Notes under the pieces: model-generated | The model's input: only the letters and a program-made list of their open reading frames with translations | Told to the model about the DNA's origin: nothing | The model's database searches: none | Program-made: the position numbers and the translations under genes | In this document: piece after piece, positions 26,035 through 41,701 of the stretch | How the letters are laid out: the number at the start of each line of letters is the position of its first letter | How positions within the stretch are numbered: the stretch's first letter is position 1 | Assembly (NCBI GenBank): GCA_904063045.1 | Contig: CAJFCJ010000023.1 | Coordinates: 372,001-436,000, forward strand | Length of the DNA: 64,000 bases | Direction of reading: 5' to 3' | DNA from: Dimorphilus gyrociliatus | Taxonomy: Eukaryota > Annelida > Polychaeta > Dinophilidae

Positions 26035-29000
26035 ATGCCGCCTGATATGCTGGCAAACCGTTACAGCAGGCGGGATCTGGAATCGGTAAGAAGAACTGTA
26101 TTTGACGAAATGTCAAATAAACCTGTTTCATTACGTGAGAAAATGGATTTATCAAAAACAAAATTGAGGAAATTCGAGAGGAAAGCTGCTGAGGACGCCT
26201 ATCTTTTAGATAAAAGTTCTAAAAGCGTTAGATTTGATTTTGACGGAAGGAAAAAGAAAAAAATTGTTACAGGTTAATCAAAACTTTGAATAATTAAATT
26301 ATCTATTTTTAGAACAACCATATTTAATCAGAATCCAACTTTTATCCGGAAGAAGATCGACCTTTCACCCCTGAATTTCCTAAATCTTTTACAATTGGCA
26401 AAGGTTACAAGCCTGATGCTGATAAGATTAAAAAACTAAAGCAAAAACAAGGATACCCCACAGACAACCTCTACAGAACATTGAGTAGATCTTCGTCCAT
26501 AGATATTCCTAGTAGATCATCATCGGCAAGGACTTACGTTCGAACTCCAGACGGTGGTATTATTCGCACTTACCCTAGAGCTAGCTATACACCTCCAAAA
26601 AAAGGAGTTGTTCCTCCAATAAGAAGAACGCAAAGGTACTATACCTATCCCGATAGACACTCCCCGCCACTTGATGGCTACAGACCTCGTGGTAAAAGGC
26701 CAACAGTCCCAGTTGGTTTTGGATTCAATAGAGCTGTTGAGGTGCCAGACTATCTGATTGAACGAAGATCGAGATCGAAGACTCGTTCGAGAAGGAGGTC
26801 CAGATCCAGACAGAGATCAAGGTCTAGACATAGATCTGTATCGGCCTCTTCTATAAACTCTCGGCATGCTTATCCCGTCCATCTACCTTATATTGAATAT
26901 CCCCCCGAATATGTTAGACGTCCCCGATCAAGATCCTGGTCCCGTTCTCGACCAGTTAGCGTCATTAGCAGAGCTTCAATGGCGTCCAATAGGGTAGTTA
27001 AGCATTATCATTGGTCTGATAGAACCAATAGATTAGCTGAGCCAAAGCGTTACAGACGCCATTACGTCTATCATCAACCAGGGTAAGATTTAATTGATAA
27101 ATTTTTAGAATGTTTATTTTTTATATAGCGCTACGTTTCTTTTATTTTCATAGATACGATAGTCGTTATCCACGCATAAATCACGAGGACCCTGTCGATA
27201 TTCGACTTAAGAGATGGATGAGGGCGAATGAAAAGAGAATGAGAGAAGTTGAACGTCTAGACGAAGAACGTTTTTTGCGTATGAAGCAAAAGGAGCAACC
27301 AGTAAAAACGATTCATGTCGTTCATGTACCAAAAAAGGAGAGACGAGTACCTGATCCTCTACAATACAAGCCAAAGAAACCAGAAGAGAAGAGTGAAGTA
27401 TTCCAACGTCGTAAACAATATGATGAACTTCTGAGGTATAATTTTCCTTACTCTCTTATCTTCCTCTTTCTCCTGCTCGTTCATCATGCTACACATTCTT
27501 TTCGCTTAACACAACTTTGATTTCTGCTATGTTTGTTAACAGGAGATACCATGCGGAAAATAAAACAGTTTACACAACACTTAAAGAACATACGAAACCT
27601 CAGGGAATTTTGAAAACATCCACTCAAAAGGTTACTGTAGTTCACGAACCGAAACCTCCATTATCCCCCAAGACTTCAACAACAGGAACAGTTAAGTATA
27701 CGAGGAAATTAAAGGGACCACAGAAAAATGAACCATGCCCTTTTCGAGGAGGTCAAAGTGAACCGGACACTGTTGTAGTTGAGAGAAAATACGAAAGGGA
27801 CCCTGGAACGGAAGGTAATGGACCTGCTTATTTGACGAGATACAAACAAAGGCTGGATCAATTAGAGAATGACTCGAGAGAAGAAATAAAAATTATTGAA
27901 AAAGATAGAAAAACTGTCAGGATCAATGATATTGATAAAGAATTGTTAGAGGCGGATGAAAGATCAAAAAAACTTCAAGAGTCGGGAAATGGGAAGAGAG
28001 GTAGCGAGAATCCTGGGCGCGCTTACCTCTTCGACTCTGAGCCCAGGCAAGGAACAATAGATTTGGAAGATGAAATTGGATCAGAAGCTTCTGGTGTACG
28101 AAACCCACGAGATATCTCGGAGACTTCTACGGAAATTGAAGAGACGATAGATAGAAGCAATATCGAAACGGGTTCGGTCATAGAGAGAAAGGAAAGATAT
28201 AACCATTCGACCTGGCCGTCGTACAGCATCGACAATGCTGACGGTGACGGAAAACAATGCGTTGTAAGGGCCATGTCTTATAAGATGCCAGAGATAAAAC
28301 GAGGAATTAAATCGGATGGAGAAGATCAATTAAAAAATCCAGAAATGACTGTCCCCTCTTCATTGGAAATTGACGAAAATAATGAATCGTTTATTCTAAA
28401 GTCATCGTCTTTAAAATGGGATCATCCGTTTGTTAAGAAACCAGAATTTAAAGATCCGATTTACTTATCTATACCTATTCAATTGAATGATTTTAATGAA
28501 ATCCTGCAGCAACTCGTTGTCGTTTATTGTATTGATGGTAAACATTCATGTAATTATTCAATCATTTATTCAATATTTGTATAAAATTTGTACAGGAGAG
28601 AAATGGGACTACAAGGAAGGTGACATTAAAAACTACGAAGACGGTACAAGGGTTGAAATCCCTTTTACCGATTCGTTTCAAAACCTCAGGTACGGATTAA
28701 AGATACGCTATAAGGAAGATACTAAAGATTTTAGTCCATATGCTGACGGTCATCTTCAGTCCACGCTGGATAAGGGTGTTCGAGTTCAGGTTCCAGAAGG
28801 CTGTTACGAGAAAAAGGCCAAATTGAAAATAAGGGTTGAACCTCTCGATATGAATGAAACGGATCTTAGCGAATTGATGGCATCGAATATTGCGCTGCAC
28901 GCTTTAGCAGTTAGTCCCGTTGTCAAGATATCTTCCAGTGAGCCTATGTTTACTCCTATAAACTTGAAAGTCCCCTCTCCAGGACAATCATTCTTTGGGA

Positions 29001-30103
29001 GCAAAAAATTGGGTTTGAAATGTCCGCTAGGCGAAGTAAAGAATGCAAGAGTTAATTTATTAACTAAAACAAAGCGTTTCACGAGATATCAAGTACAAGA
29101 TACACTTCATTCTGAGCTGGCACAGCAATACGATTTTCCAGTTCAAATTCCTGAAAAGAAGTAAGGGGTGTCATTGTTTCTTCGTTAATCTATCGTCTTT
29201 ATAAATAGATATTGTTGATATTGTTTCTATTTTTATTTTTCTTTCAGCGGAGTATGTTATTGCGTCTTAGTTCTGGAGGGAACGGAACCAATAAGCAATG
29301 TGAGTGAATACAACTAGATATACTGCAGAATATAATGTATTGTTCTACTATCTAATTTAAAACCACAGCATTACGTTAAGAAAGACTCTCAAAGGTCCGA
29401 ACCTTTCCAATTTATCAACGGAGACTTCCTTAAGAAACTTTCCTTAAAGGTCGCCTTAGACGAGCTAAAAGTGAAATCATTAGGGAGGCAGTTGGTTAAC
29501 GTAACAGCAACGGATTCGGTAATAAGACAACACGGGTCTGACATAGGTGTCTCTGCTCATAAAATATTAAAAATGTGGCATAATCAGAATGTAAAAACAA
29601 ATGAGAATGTTTTAATGAATCAATTAATTAAAAGCTTAAAATTATCCGATATGAAAGAAATTGCCGAAAACGTTCGAGAAGAATATAACGACTATTTATG
29701 GACGAAGGAGGAGCATAAAATAGATGAAATATTTAGAGAGATTAGCGAATGTTCGGCTATTTTGATAAATTGGAAATATATTGCTAGAGTATGCGCTCTG
29801 GAAGAGGAAGAAATTGATAAAATTGACAAATCTACAACTAATCTAAAGACTAAAGCATATAGAATGTTTAAAAAGAGTTTAAGTTTAATGAGAGAAGCCT
29901 ATGATAGTATACGAAGTGTTCTCCAAGCCTACATTTCTATTCTTAGAGAGAGTGGATGTCCAAAGATTGCGGGTAAGACTATTAATTACAAATGCAATAT
30001 TTTTTTCGCATTAAAACTATATATTTCTTTTATCCCTCTTCCCAACAAAATAGGCTATGTAGAAAAGCGTTATTTGGATGGATTCAACGTTCAAGTGACC
30101 TAA
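26035..30103 (+). CDS. RS-rich, ZU5 and death-domain protein
   Basis: Eight exons: 26035-26272, 26332-27082, 27154-27435, 27543-28537, 28596-29160, 29248-29299, 29369-29972 and 30054-30103. All junctions are GT-AG, phases agree throughout, and the sum closes at 1178 aa; the introns are 58-107 bases. The N-terminal half is charged and low-complexity, with arginine/serine dipeptide stretches at about 223-253 and 274-290 like those of SR-type proteins. Residues about 802-885 look like a ZU5 domain (FSPYADGHL, GVRVQVPEG, LAVSPVVKI, PINLKVPSPG). Residues about 1008-1068 resemble the second half of a death domain (AHKILKMW ... LIKSLKLSDMKEIAENV), and about 1075-1163 a complete one. ZU5 plus death domain is the C-terminal layout of ankyrins, UNC5 and PIDD. 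Here there are no ankyrin repeats, Ig or membrane segment. A cytosolic scaffold or adaptor role is likely; no orthologue is recognised. Confidence 0.85.
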
Positions 30104-30214
30104 ATTTGCAAATTTTTACCCAACTATTTTGTTACTTTAAACAGCAATTCTCTTCATCCGCAATATTGTCAAAAATTCCTTAAATCCTTTTTTTTGCATA
30201 AAATTTAAATGATT

Positions 30215-30220
30215 AATAAA
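30215..30220 (+). terminator. Polyadenylation hexamer AATAAA after the ZU5/death-domain gene
   Basis: AATAAA 112 bases after the stop codon, followed by a T-rich stretch. Confidence 0.5.
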
Positions 30221-31252
30221 AATTTATGTAAATTTGTTCCGCCATTTTTTTTTCATTTTTACTCGGACACTAAACGCTTTAGCGTTGTTTTTACTACAAA
30301 GACTAGGCCTAGGCGTCCATTATACGTTTTCTAAAGTAAAGAACGCGTCCGGTAGTAAGCCTACACCCTGGAGGCGCGTAAATAAAAAGGTTGAGTTGAA
30401 AAAACGCTAAAAAAATTGTTATTTGTCTCGGTTAACTGAAAAATAACAAAAAGGACATTTTTGGACAAGAAAACCAAGTTTGCAGATGAAGAAGGAAAAG
30501 AAAAATTGGCGGAAAATAGACAAAGTTGATACAAGGTTAAAAATCACATATCAAGAGAGTATAAGAAGTAATCGTTTGAGAATAGCATATAGAAGCGCCA
30601 TCTGAGGGGGATTTAGAGGTTAAAATTAAGTAGTGAACACATCTAACTGTAGCTCAATATAGATAGTGCAATAAAGAACTTTTAATGGCCCTTCAAAAAG
30701 TTATCAATGGTTAAGAGATGATCATTTAATCTATAAAAGAGCGATTATTATATAAAGAAAATCTATATAATTAATAAGCGTAGGTGTTTGAATGAGCGTA
30801 TGTTTGCTTACCAATCACTCTCTTGCTTCTGTCTAATATAGCTGAAGGAAGAAGAATGAATAAAAACACTATTATTCTCCTTAAAAGTAAATTAATTATA
30901 GAACAAACTTTAAGTTTTTATCTTGATAAAGGATTGTAGAAGGGTAAAATTGATTATTTCAACAAAAGTGCAAAAGAAAGAGATGGAGGTGAGAAAGTAA
31001 AAAGCATGTAATGAGTAGAGGATGAGAAGAAGAAGAAGAAGAGGAAGAAGAAGGAGGAGAAGGGGGTGGAAGATAGTTAGAGAAAGCGAAGAAAGAGAGG
31101 ATGCAAATGCAATCAAATGCATAGAGGCAAACGACAAAGCGATAAGAAAAAAAAGGTTAAGAAGGGAGAAAGGGAAAATAAGAGTTGTAAGAAAAGTGAG
31201 TAACTGTAAAAAGCGTATCCTTGCATGTTGTCACATTATCAATATATCTATA
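30221..31252. other. Intergenic region
   Basis: No supported gene. About 30,260-30,620 is of higher complexity than its surroundings, and 31,020-31,070 is an AGA/AGG-rich purine tract whose open frames are repeat artefacts. Confidence 0.5.
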
Positions 31253-31512
31253 TTATATAAACAAATCATTCACTCTGTATAAATAAGAAATATTTTTCCC
31301 CTTACGAGAAATATCATTGGCAGCTGTCGAAACAAAACTTTCAACAACCCAAAAAGTACACACTTACAAAACGCATGCCACGCTTTCAATTCACCTAATA
31401 ATGACCTGTACAATTCGTCCTTCAACCTCCTAACCTTGACCTTATTAGTCGCTATTTCCTTAAAATGTATCGTCGCAATACCGTTTAACAACTCAAACTG
31501 AAAAGTGCGCAT
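31253..31512 (-). CDS. Possible small two-exon protein of 71 aa
   Basis: Exon 1 (31512-31368) starts with ATG and ends at a strong GTAAGT donor in phase 1. A matching acceptor (TTTCGACAG) 44 bases on opens exon 2 (31323-31253), which keeps the frame to a TAA. The exon 1 peptide is mixed and helix-like (FKEIATNKVKVRRLKDELYRSLLGEL), unlike the repeat-derived frames around it. No homology is recognised, the intron would be very short (44 bases), and the gene could have more exons. Treat as tentative. Confidence 0.35.
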
Positions 31513-32355
31513 GTGAGAACGGCGTCACATGTTCGTCAACATTCTGTTTATTATAGGTTAGTTGAGGGATTTTCTTATTTTATTGCGTGATAATCAACGA
31601 TATCGTGTTTATAGAATATCGAACGTGTTCATAAGAGGATTTTTTAAATTTAGCACTTCTATTATCATTATTGAGTATAGATTATCATAAATATTGATAT
31701 ATGATTGTCAATAAAGCTTTAGATTTTTCTCTACTTAAGAAATTCATAATAGATCTTTAATGATAATTTTCAATACATAAAGGAATTATTAATAATTAGT
31801 TAACGGAATTATTACGATTAGTTATCCTATTGGCGGAAGAGGATGTCGCTGTTTCTATAAACTTTTTTTTTATATGTAAATGACAGCGCGCCAAATCTTG
31901 TCCAACATCTGAGGACTCGCGCTTGCACCTAAGTAGCTTTTAACGCCTATTTGTTCAAGTCATAAAGTGTATAACTTGGCAGTATTTATACCCTTTTTTT
32001 GCAATTTTCTCTTTGTCCCTAGCCCGTCTCCTTCCGTTTTGCTCATCAAGCACATTCATACATTAACCGATTCCCGTTATTACCAATCTATTATCAATAC
32101 TAATGTTGTTATTACTCTTATTATTATCAGCATCTGTATTATTATTATTAATATTTATATATTTATATTTGCCGTTTATGCGATAAAAAATAGAAGAAAA
32201 ATACTAAAAAACACTTTATTTTATTTTTAACCTAATGAAACTGTTTTAATATAAAAATAATATAAAAGTTTAAATAAACTTTAATCTTTATTTTTTATCT
32301 CTTTTTAAAAATATTATCTCAGTTGTTCTCAAGCGAATGAGAAAGGAAGGAAGGA

Positions 32356-32359
<4 letters not shown>

Positions 32360-32391
<32 letters not shown>
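32360..32391. repeat. (GA)n microsatellite
   Basis: Perfect GA run next to GGAA and GAAA repeats. Confidence 0.9.
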
Positions 32392-32393
<2 letters not shown>

Positions 32394-32559
32394 AGAAAAA
32401 GAAAGAAAGAGAGAGGGAGACAGAAGATATGTAAGTAGATTGATGGAGAGAAAAAGAGATAGCGAAAATTCTAGACTATTGTAATTTGTATATTATATAT
32501 ATACATTAGTATATATATACTGTATATACTTTATATAGAGCGTATGACTAGACTGTATT

Positions 32560-32577
32560 TATTATATATATATATAC

Positions 32578-32610
<33 letters not shown>

Positions 32611-32617
32611 ATATATA
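32560..32617. repeat. (TA)n repeat tract
   Basis: Three TA runs separated by single interruptions. Confidence 0.85.
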
Positions 32618-32850
32618 CAAAACGTCGGAACTATATATGACAATCACAACAAACTCGTTACAAAAACAGCGACACTGTTAAATCAAATTATTCGTTTTCG
32701 ATACATTATTGAATAGTCTTCACGACTGTATACGCTTTTTATATCGTCCTTTATAATCAAGATTTCATCGATTTATTAGATCAACTTCCGTCGATAGACG
32801 CTTTTGTACATAACAATCGATCATATGACCTTTTTTTCGGGGCGTTTTTT

Positions 32851-32991
32851 CACGTGCGAACTTTTTCTGCGTGCGAATATTTGCATAACGCGAATAACAG
32901 ATGGTGATTGGCTGAGAAAAGTTATGATTGGCAGTAGTGCTCCGCCTTACATGCTTCAGGTGGTGTCATTTCGCGTCGATACCTGGTGTTG
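32851..32991 (+). promoter_or_regulatory. Candidate proximal promoter of Arx
   Basis: Within 190 bases of the Arx start codon lie an E-box CACGTG (32,851-32,856) and two GATTGG motifs (inverted CCAAT) at about 32,905 and 32,926. The tract stands out as non-repetitive and more G+C-rich than its surroundings. Function is inferred. Confidence 0.4.
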
Positions 32992-33040
32992 AATAGTGCT
33001 GAAAATTGAATAAATTGATTGAAAAAAATACTAATTAAAT

Positions 33041-36444
<3,404 letters not shown>

Positions 36445-36559
36445 TAAGAAGAAAATGGAGAGATAAAGAGGAAGAAGGGCAGAAAAGTAAACACAATATA
36501 TAGTATATTTATTTATTTATTTACTTGTTATGTTATATTTATTCAATATTATTTATATG

Positions 36560-36562
<3 letters not shown>

Positions 36563-36595
<33 letters not shown>

Positions 36596-36602
36596 CATTA
36601 TC

Positions 36603-36636
<34 letters not shown>
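36563..36636. repeat. (TA)n repeat tract
   Basis: Two TA runs separated by a short mixed sequence. Confidence 0.85.
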
Positions 36637-36639
<3 letters not shown>

Positions 36640-37917
36640 AGTACACAGAATATAGTTATCAGGACGAAAGAAAATATTGATGAAAATCAATAATTCATAA
36701 ATTAAGGCCTATAAAATATTAAACTATAAGAATAAAGAGAATTCAAGAAAATAAATTTCTATTCTACTATATATTCAATTAGAAATGATTAAATAAATAT
36801 ATGCTTACAGTATATAGGTTTATATGTATACATAAATGAATATATACTATGTATATGTTTGTGGATATAACATAGGTATATAATGTTCGCGACGTTACAC
36901 GATATAAGAGAGAGAGAGAGAGGGAGAGAGAGACAGAAAAAGACAGAGAGATAGAGAAAGAAAGAAAGAAGAAGACAGAGAAAGGAGGGAGCTGGATAGG
37001 AGAGAGAAGGAGGGAAAACCGAAGGGAGAGGTGAAATTAGACACGCGTTCAGCATATACTCTTTTCTTGAATTACAATGAAATTTGTACACTCTATACCT
37101 TTATTTGTTCATAAAGATATAAACGGTTTATTCGTTTAATACAACATTACTACTACATAGACGTAATTTATGAATTGATTGATATAACAAAGATATTACA
37201 TATATATTTGTTCATAAACTGTATATACATGTTTTTTTGTCTACGTTTGTTTTATTGTTGATAAATTCAAGTGTCGATTTGAATTTATACGTTTCAAAGT
37301 ATGTTTGTATATGTACATTTGTTTGTGAGTAAGTATGTACTGGCTCTATGTAAATATATACAGAATATACTCTGTATATAGTGAAAAAAGAAGAAAACCC
37401 GTGGTGCCATAGGTGCAATACACGACTAAGAGTTTAATTTAAATAAATAGATAATTTATGCTAATTTATTCACGAGAAGTATTCGTATTATCACTATTAA
37501 TATTATTATTATCTTAACTCGTAGATAATCATCAAGCTTTTCTCCTTCACTCTTGTATTCTTGTCTTTTTTTTAAATATTAAAAATCAATAGTATAAAAG
37601 GAATTATTGTTTATTCTGAGAGAAAAAATACATTCGGTAGATAGGCTGAGATAGTGTTTGCATAACGAACAAGAATTTATACTGATACACTAGAACAACA
37701 TGAATGTATGTACAAAGAAACTAGTATAATAATAAGGAAAAGATGATAAATAATAAACATTTTTCATTTCCTTCGGAAATTCGATTGGCCATCCTGCTGA
37801 GAGCTAAATACAACTTAAACTATACCATATACAAATATTCTATCTTTTACTTTTTCTTTTTATATATAATGAAATAAAATTGATAAAACTAATATTTAAT
37901 ATATTTATATAGAGAAT

Positions 37918-37979
37918 ATATATATATATATATATATTAGATATATACTGTATATATATATATATATATACATATATAT
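37918..37979. repeat. (TA)n repeat tract
   Basis: TA runs interrupted by ACTG and ACA. Confidence 0.85.
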
Positions 37980-40209
37980 ACTTTTATCTTTATTTAGTAG
38001 CAGATATACTTTCCCCCCGTTTTCAACCTTACCCATTGATGGTCTATTTGCATAGATTCTCTCCTGCTATTATACTCTTTGTTTACTATAAATAAAGTAC
38101 ACTTTTTTATATTATTTATAAAATTTTGTATGCTTAACGATGAACATTGGCGATCGGAACGAGTATAATGAACCGTCTAGAAGGAAACGTACATAATAAA
38201 GCCATAATCGTCTATTGACACTAGGTTTGAAAGAAAACAGGAAGAGACGAATTTGACACTTGTATACGCGCGATTATATCGAATTTAACGACTGTTTTCT
38301 TTACAGCCTGACGAAATGTTTGAAGAGAAGAATTATTCTGTTATAACAAAAGGGAAAAAGAGAGGAGAAAAAAAAAATACTTTACGCCCTGCTCTCCTTA
38401 CAAATATTTTTTATTATATGTGTTCATTTAGAAAACTTCCAATTATTAATTAATTAATTAAGTCTATATGTTTATCATTAATAATTAATTTATTCATATA
38501 ACTTTTTAATTGTTTAGGAAAGTATAGAGAAAAACGTCTTTAAATATTTAATAATTTACTATTATTTAATAAGGAAACTTATCCAGTCATTCGCTTAATA
38601 CTTCCTTAACAAAATACTATCTTTGCCCTTAGCAGATATTATCTATTACAAAACATTCAGTTAGTGTTTACCTTCGCTTTTCCCTTTATTAACCTAAAAT
38701 TTGCCTCTCTCCCCTCTCTTTTTTCTTTTCCTGTTCGCAAAGCCTATTTGTTCTTCTTGCCTATTTTCTTCTTCTCTTCTCTTCTCTCTCTCTTTCTTTC
38801 TTTCCCCGTCCTTTTTTTCTGCCCCTTTCTTTCCGCCTCTCTTCTATGACCTTTTGTCTATTGCGCTCACTCGTCGTAGCAGGTGCAAATATATAAAAGG
38901 GAACGGAAAAGATTAAGCTTACGCTGACCGCCCGTTATCCAAACGTGAACACGTGTGGCCCGAGTTCGAGTGCAATTATCATCTATTAGCCATTCAATAG
39001 ACGAGTGGATTGGGAAATGGTGGCCCGGATTGAAAATTTCCTTGAAGTGGACCGTGCTAAGAGTATGAGGTGAGAGAAAAAGTCACGTGACCAAATCCTC
39101 GACGCCTTTAAAGGGTATGTAATGTAAATGAAGGGAAAGAAGGTGGTAAGAAGTGTAGGGGGAGGGCGCGAAAAAGAAGTTGAAACGACTTCATAATATA
39201 ATAATATAATTATAAAATCTCTTTGCCGATCGCCTCTAGTTATTGACTCGCACCAGTCGCTTTGAAAAAGCCTAATCCGGCAATTTGTTAAGAATTATTT
39301 ATTCAAGATTAACCAAACACTTTGACATTATTTTGCTAATTGCGCTCTGTACATATAATTAATAATCGACAATAGTTTGTTTTCGTTTGTTTTCAACCGA
39401 CGAAACAGGGGCCTTTTCGTTTTCACACCTGCGTTAATGGAATATTTTCGCTCCCTTCTGTCTGCTTCGAATCTCTTTTCCGTTCTGTCAACTTTTTTCT
39501 CTTTCCCCTCTCTCCTCTAAGAAGAGTGCACTTTCTATCCTTTCTACTATTTCTCCCTCTTCTTCTTCTTCTTCAGGCCTTCTGCACAAGTTTTAGCCTA
39601 GAATTCCATGGCATAAAATCACTAAGGCGCTAAACGGTTTACTAATTTGCATTGGGTGCTTTGCTTTGATTTAAATCAGTTGGACTTGCATTCAAAGTGG
39701 GCGCCAAACGTTTTTTTTCCCCTAAATAAAATATATATACGAATGACTATACAGGTTATGTATATAAAGAGGGTGGTATAAGAATACAGGCGCAACTTGT
39801 CACCTCCTCGCCAGGCGCTTTAATCGAACTAAAGTCAATAGAGGAGATGAGCAAAAGAGATTTTCAATGAATCCAATTTGATCCAACTTGCTAGCGAGAC
39901 GTCGACCCGGTTAAATTGTGTCAACAAATGAAGAGGATCAACGGGCAATTGTGATAATTTTTATGAGTTCGATTTGTTGACTATCCCACTTTTTTGCATA
40001 CCTTTTATGTCTTTGCGATCTATGTTCTAAGTCTCATCGTACGGTTCGCGTTCCTTTATTAACCGACAGACGGCGCTCTTTCTCACCAACGTCCAATGAT
40101 TATATATTTGACCACTAGATGACTCTTGTTGTCAGTTATTATTAAGTACCAATGATAATAATAATACAAGTATAAAGTAATATGAAAGACAAATAAAAAT
40201 TGTTAATCC

Positions 40210-40215
40210 TTTATT
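40210..40215 (-). terminator. AATAAA overlapping the stop codon of collagen copy B
   Basis: On the minus strand the last A of the TAA stop is the first A of AATAAA, implying a very short 3' UTR. Confidence 0.4.
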
Positions 40216-41073
40216 TATAATTTTTCTGAAAATTGTAAATTCTTCTCTTGGTTCTCCTTTTCCTTTTGCTTCACACCATCTTCAAGTCTTTTTAACTTTC
40301 TGCCTAGCGAAACGTAAACGAATCCTAATATGATTAAATTGAAAAACAAACATAAGCCGGCGGCAATTGCAACTGATATCGCTACTGTCAAAGTCGAGTT
40401 ATCATCGTTATATCTTTTTTTGTCTTTTTTGTGTTTCTTTTTTTCCTCATCTGCATGCAAAGAAGTTTCAGTTTTTTATGACCGCTTTCTCCTTTCTCTT
40501 TCATTTCTTACCTTTTCGCTCGGCAACCAAGCTGTTCGGACCTGGTGGACCTGGAGGACCTGGTTTACCAGCAGGACCTGTTGGTCCATATCCTGTAGGT
40601 CCGGGCTCCCCGGTGAATCCTATATTACCAACTTTTCCAGTTGGTCCTGGCGCTCCAGGCATTCCCATGTGTCCAGTAGGACCAGTCGCTCCAGTTGCGC
40701 CTCGATAGCCAGCTTTAGTATCAGGATAACCTACAGATTTTTCATATTACATCTCTGTTAAGATTATATAGGGAGATTTTCTAACTTTTTGACCTTTGCT
40801 TAGACCACGATGCAAACATTTTAGTCAATATTTAATAAGTAAAAAAAGAGAAGCATACCTGTATCACCCTTCCTCCGAGGTGGTGTATTTGGCGGTAGAG
40901 GGGTTTTGGCCGAAATTTTCCATATATTTAGGACTGCAAAGAAATATTTTAACGTTTGAAGATTCAAATTTATCTCAAAATGAGATAATAATAATCTTAA
41001 AGCAAAACAAAGTAAAAATATACTACAGACCAATTAAGAAGAGAGAAAGGATAATAAGGTGAGAGAAATTCAT
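40215..41073 (-). CDS. Small transmembrane collagen-like protein (copy B)
   Basis: Four exons: 41073-41031, 40933-40859, 40730-40512 and 40450-40215, all joined in phase 1, giving 190 aa. Exon 1 encodes a signal peptide (hydrophobic LIILSLFLI). Its donor (GTCTGT) is weak, so the first exon is less certain than the others. Exon 2 ends in RRKGDTG, exon 3 is a run of about 20 Gly-X-Y triplets (GATGATGPTG ... GPPGPPGPN) with one interruption after GPTGY. Exon 4 has a Lys-rich/Asp stretch, one membrane helix at about 133-160 and a short charged cytosolic tail. Predicted type I membrane protein with a short extracellular triple helix. It sits head to tail with a paralogue 0.6 kb upstream. An AATAAA overlaps the stop codon. 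Confidence 0.8.
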
Positions 41074-41701
41074 CCTCTCTCCACACAACCAATAAAATAT
41101 CAATACGAAGAGTGTTCATAGAATTTGTCTTTTTTAGCCTAAATCTTAGGCCACTGGCTTTCTTACTATCGTACCTGGTACGTAACGTCTCCTCTAGACC
41201 TATGATTTACTATTGAAGTCAAATAAAGGTATAATTCTAAAGTTTAACAGCGATTATTATAAAAGAATTCCAGAAAAAGCGACTGGCCTTGTAGATTGAA
41301 CTTTTGCTGTTTTTAATCTGATCAGAGAAAGGTTACTATAATACAAACTGGAACAATGCCTTAGTTTGAAGGGTTATTTTCATTTGAGAAAGAGTAGGAC
41401 TAAAAGGTAAAAGAAAAGAGGGTATAATAGATATTCTTCTTATAAGAGCCACCAAAGAAGATGGAAAAGAAAGAACTTTTAAAACTAAAAGATAAACATC
41501 TCTCATTTGTAAGGAAAGAGGGTAAAAAAGGGGCGTGCAGGGGATTAACCTAAATTCTAAAATGTATAATGATAATCGAACAAACTGAGCGCAAAAGGTA
41601 CTTCTTAATATAAATATATGTGTATATGTTTATCGAATTATCCTTTATAATAGGTGAAACAATGTGCAAAAGAAATTTGATTATCTAAAAGTTTTATTCA
41701 T
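41074..41701. other. Spacer between the tandem collagen genes
   Basis: About 630 bases without coding sequence. It must hold the 3' end of copy A and the promoter of copy B. Nothing striking is seen. Confidence 0.5.

Larger units (their letters stand above)
31513..33040. other. Intergenic region upstream of Arx
   Basis: No supported coding sequence. Left part about 31,513-31,960 has mixed composition. About 32,340-32,470 is a GA tract and 32,480-32,620 a TA tract. The last 250 bases before Arx are less repetitive and promoter-like. Confidence 0.5.
36445..40214. other. Intergenic region downstream of Arx
   Basis: No supported gene. Contains an AATAAA at 36,731 that may end Arx, TA tracts (36,563-36,636; 37,918-37,979), a GA tract (36,908-36,935), then from about 38,870 to 40,130 a less repetitive, more G+C-rich stretch with two E-boxes and an E2F-like GGGCGCCAAA (about 39,699). 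Confidence 0.5.

Noticed and set aside
36906-37020. GA-rich stretch with long Ser/Leu frame on the minus strand
   Set aside because: Simple repeat translation.
40330-40761. Plus-strand frames with Gly/Pro-rich translation
   Set aside because: They are the opposite strand of the collagen triplet exon. The minus-strand model has splice sites, a signal peptide and a membrane helix.
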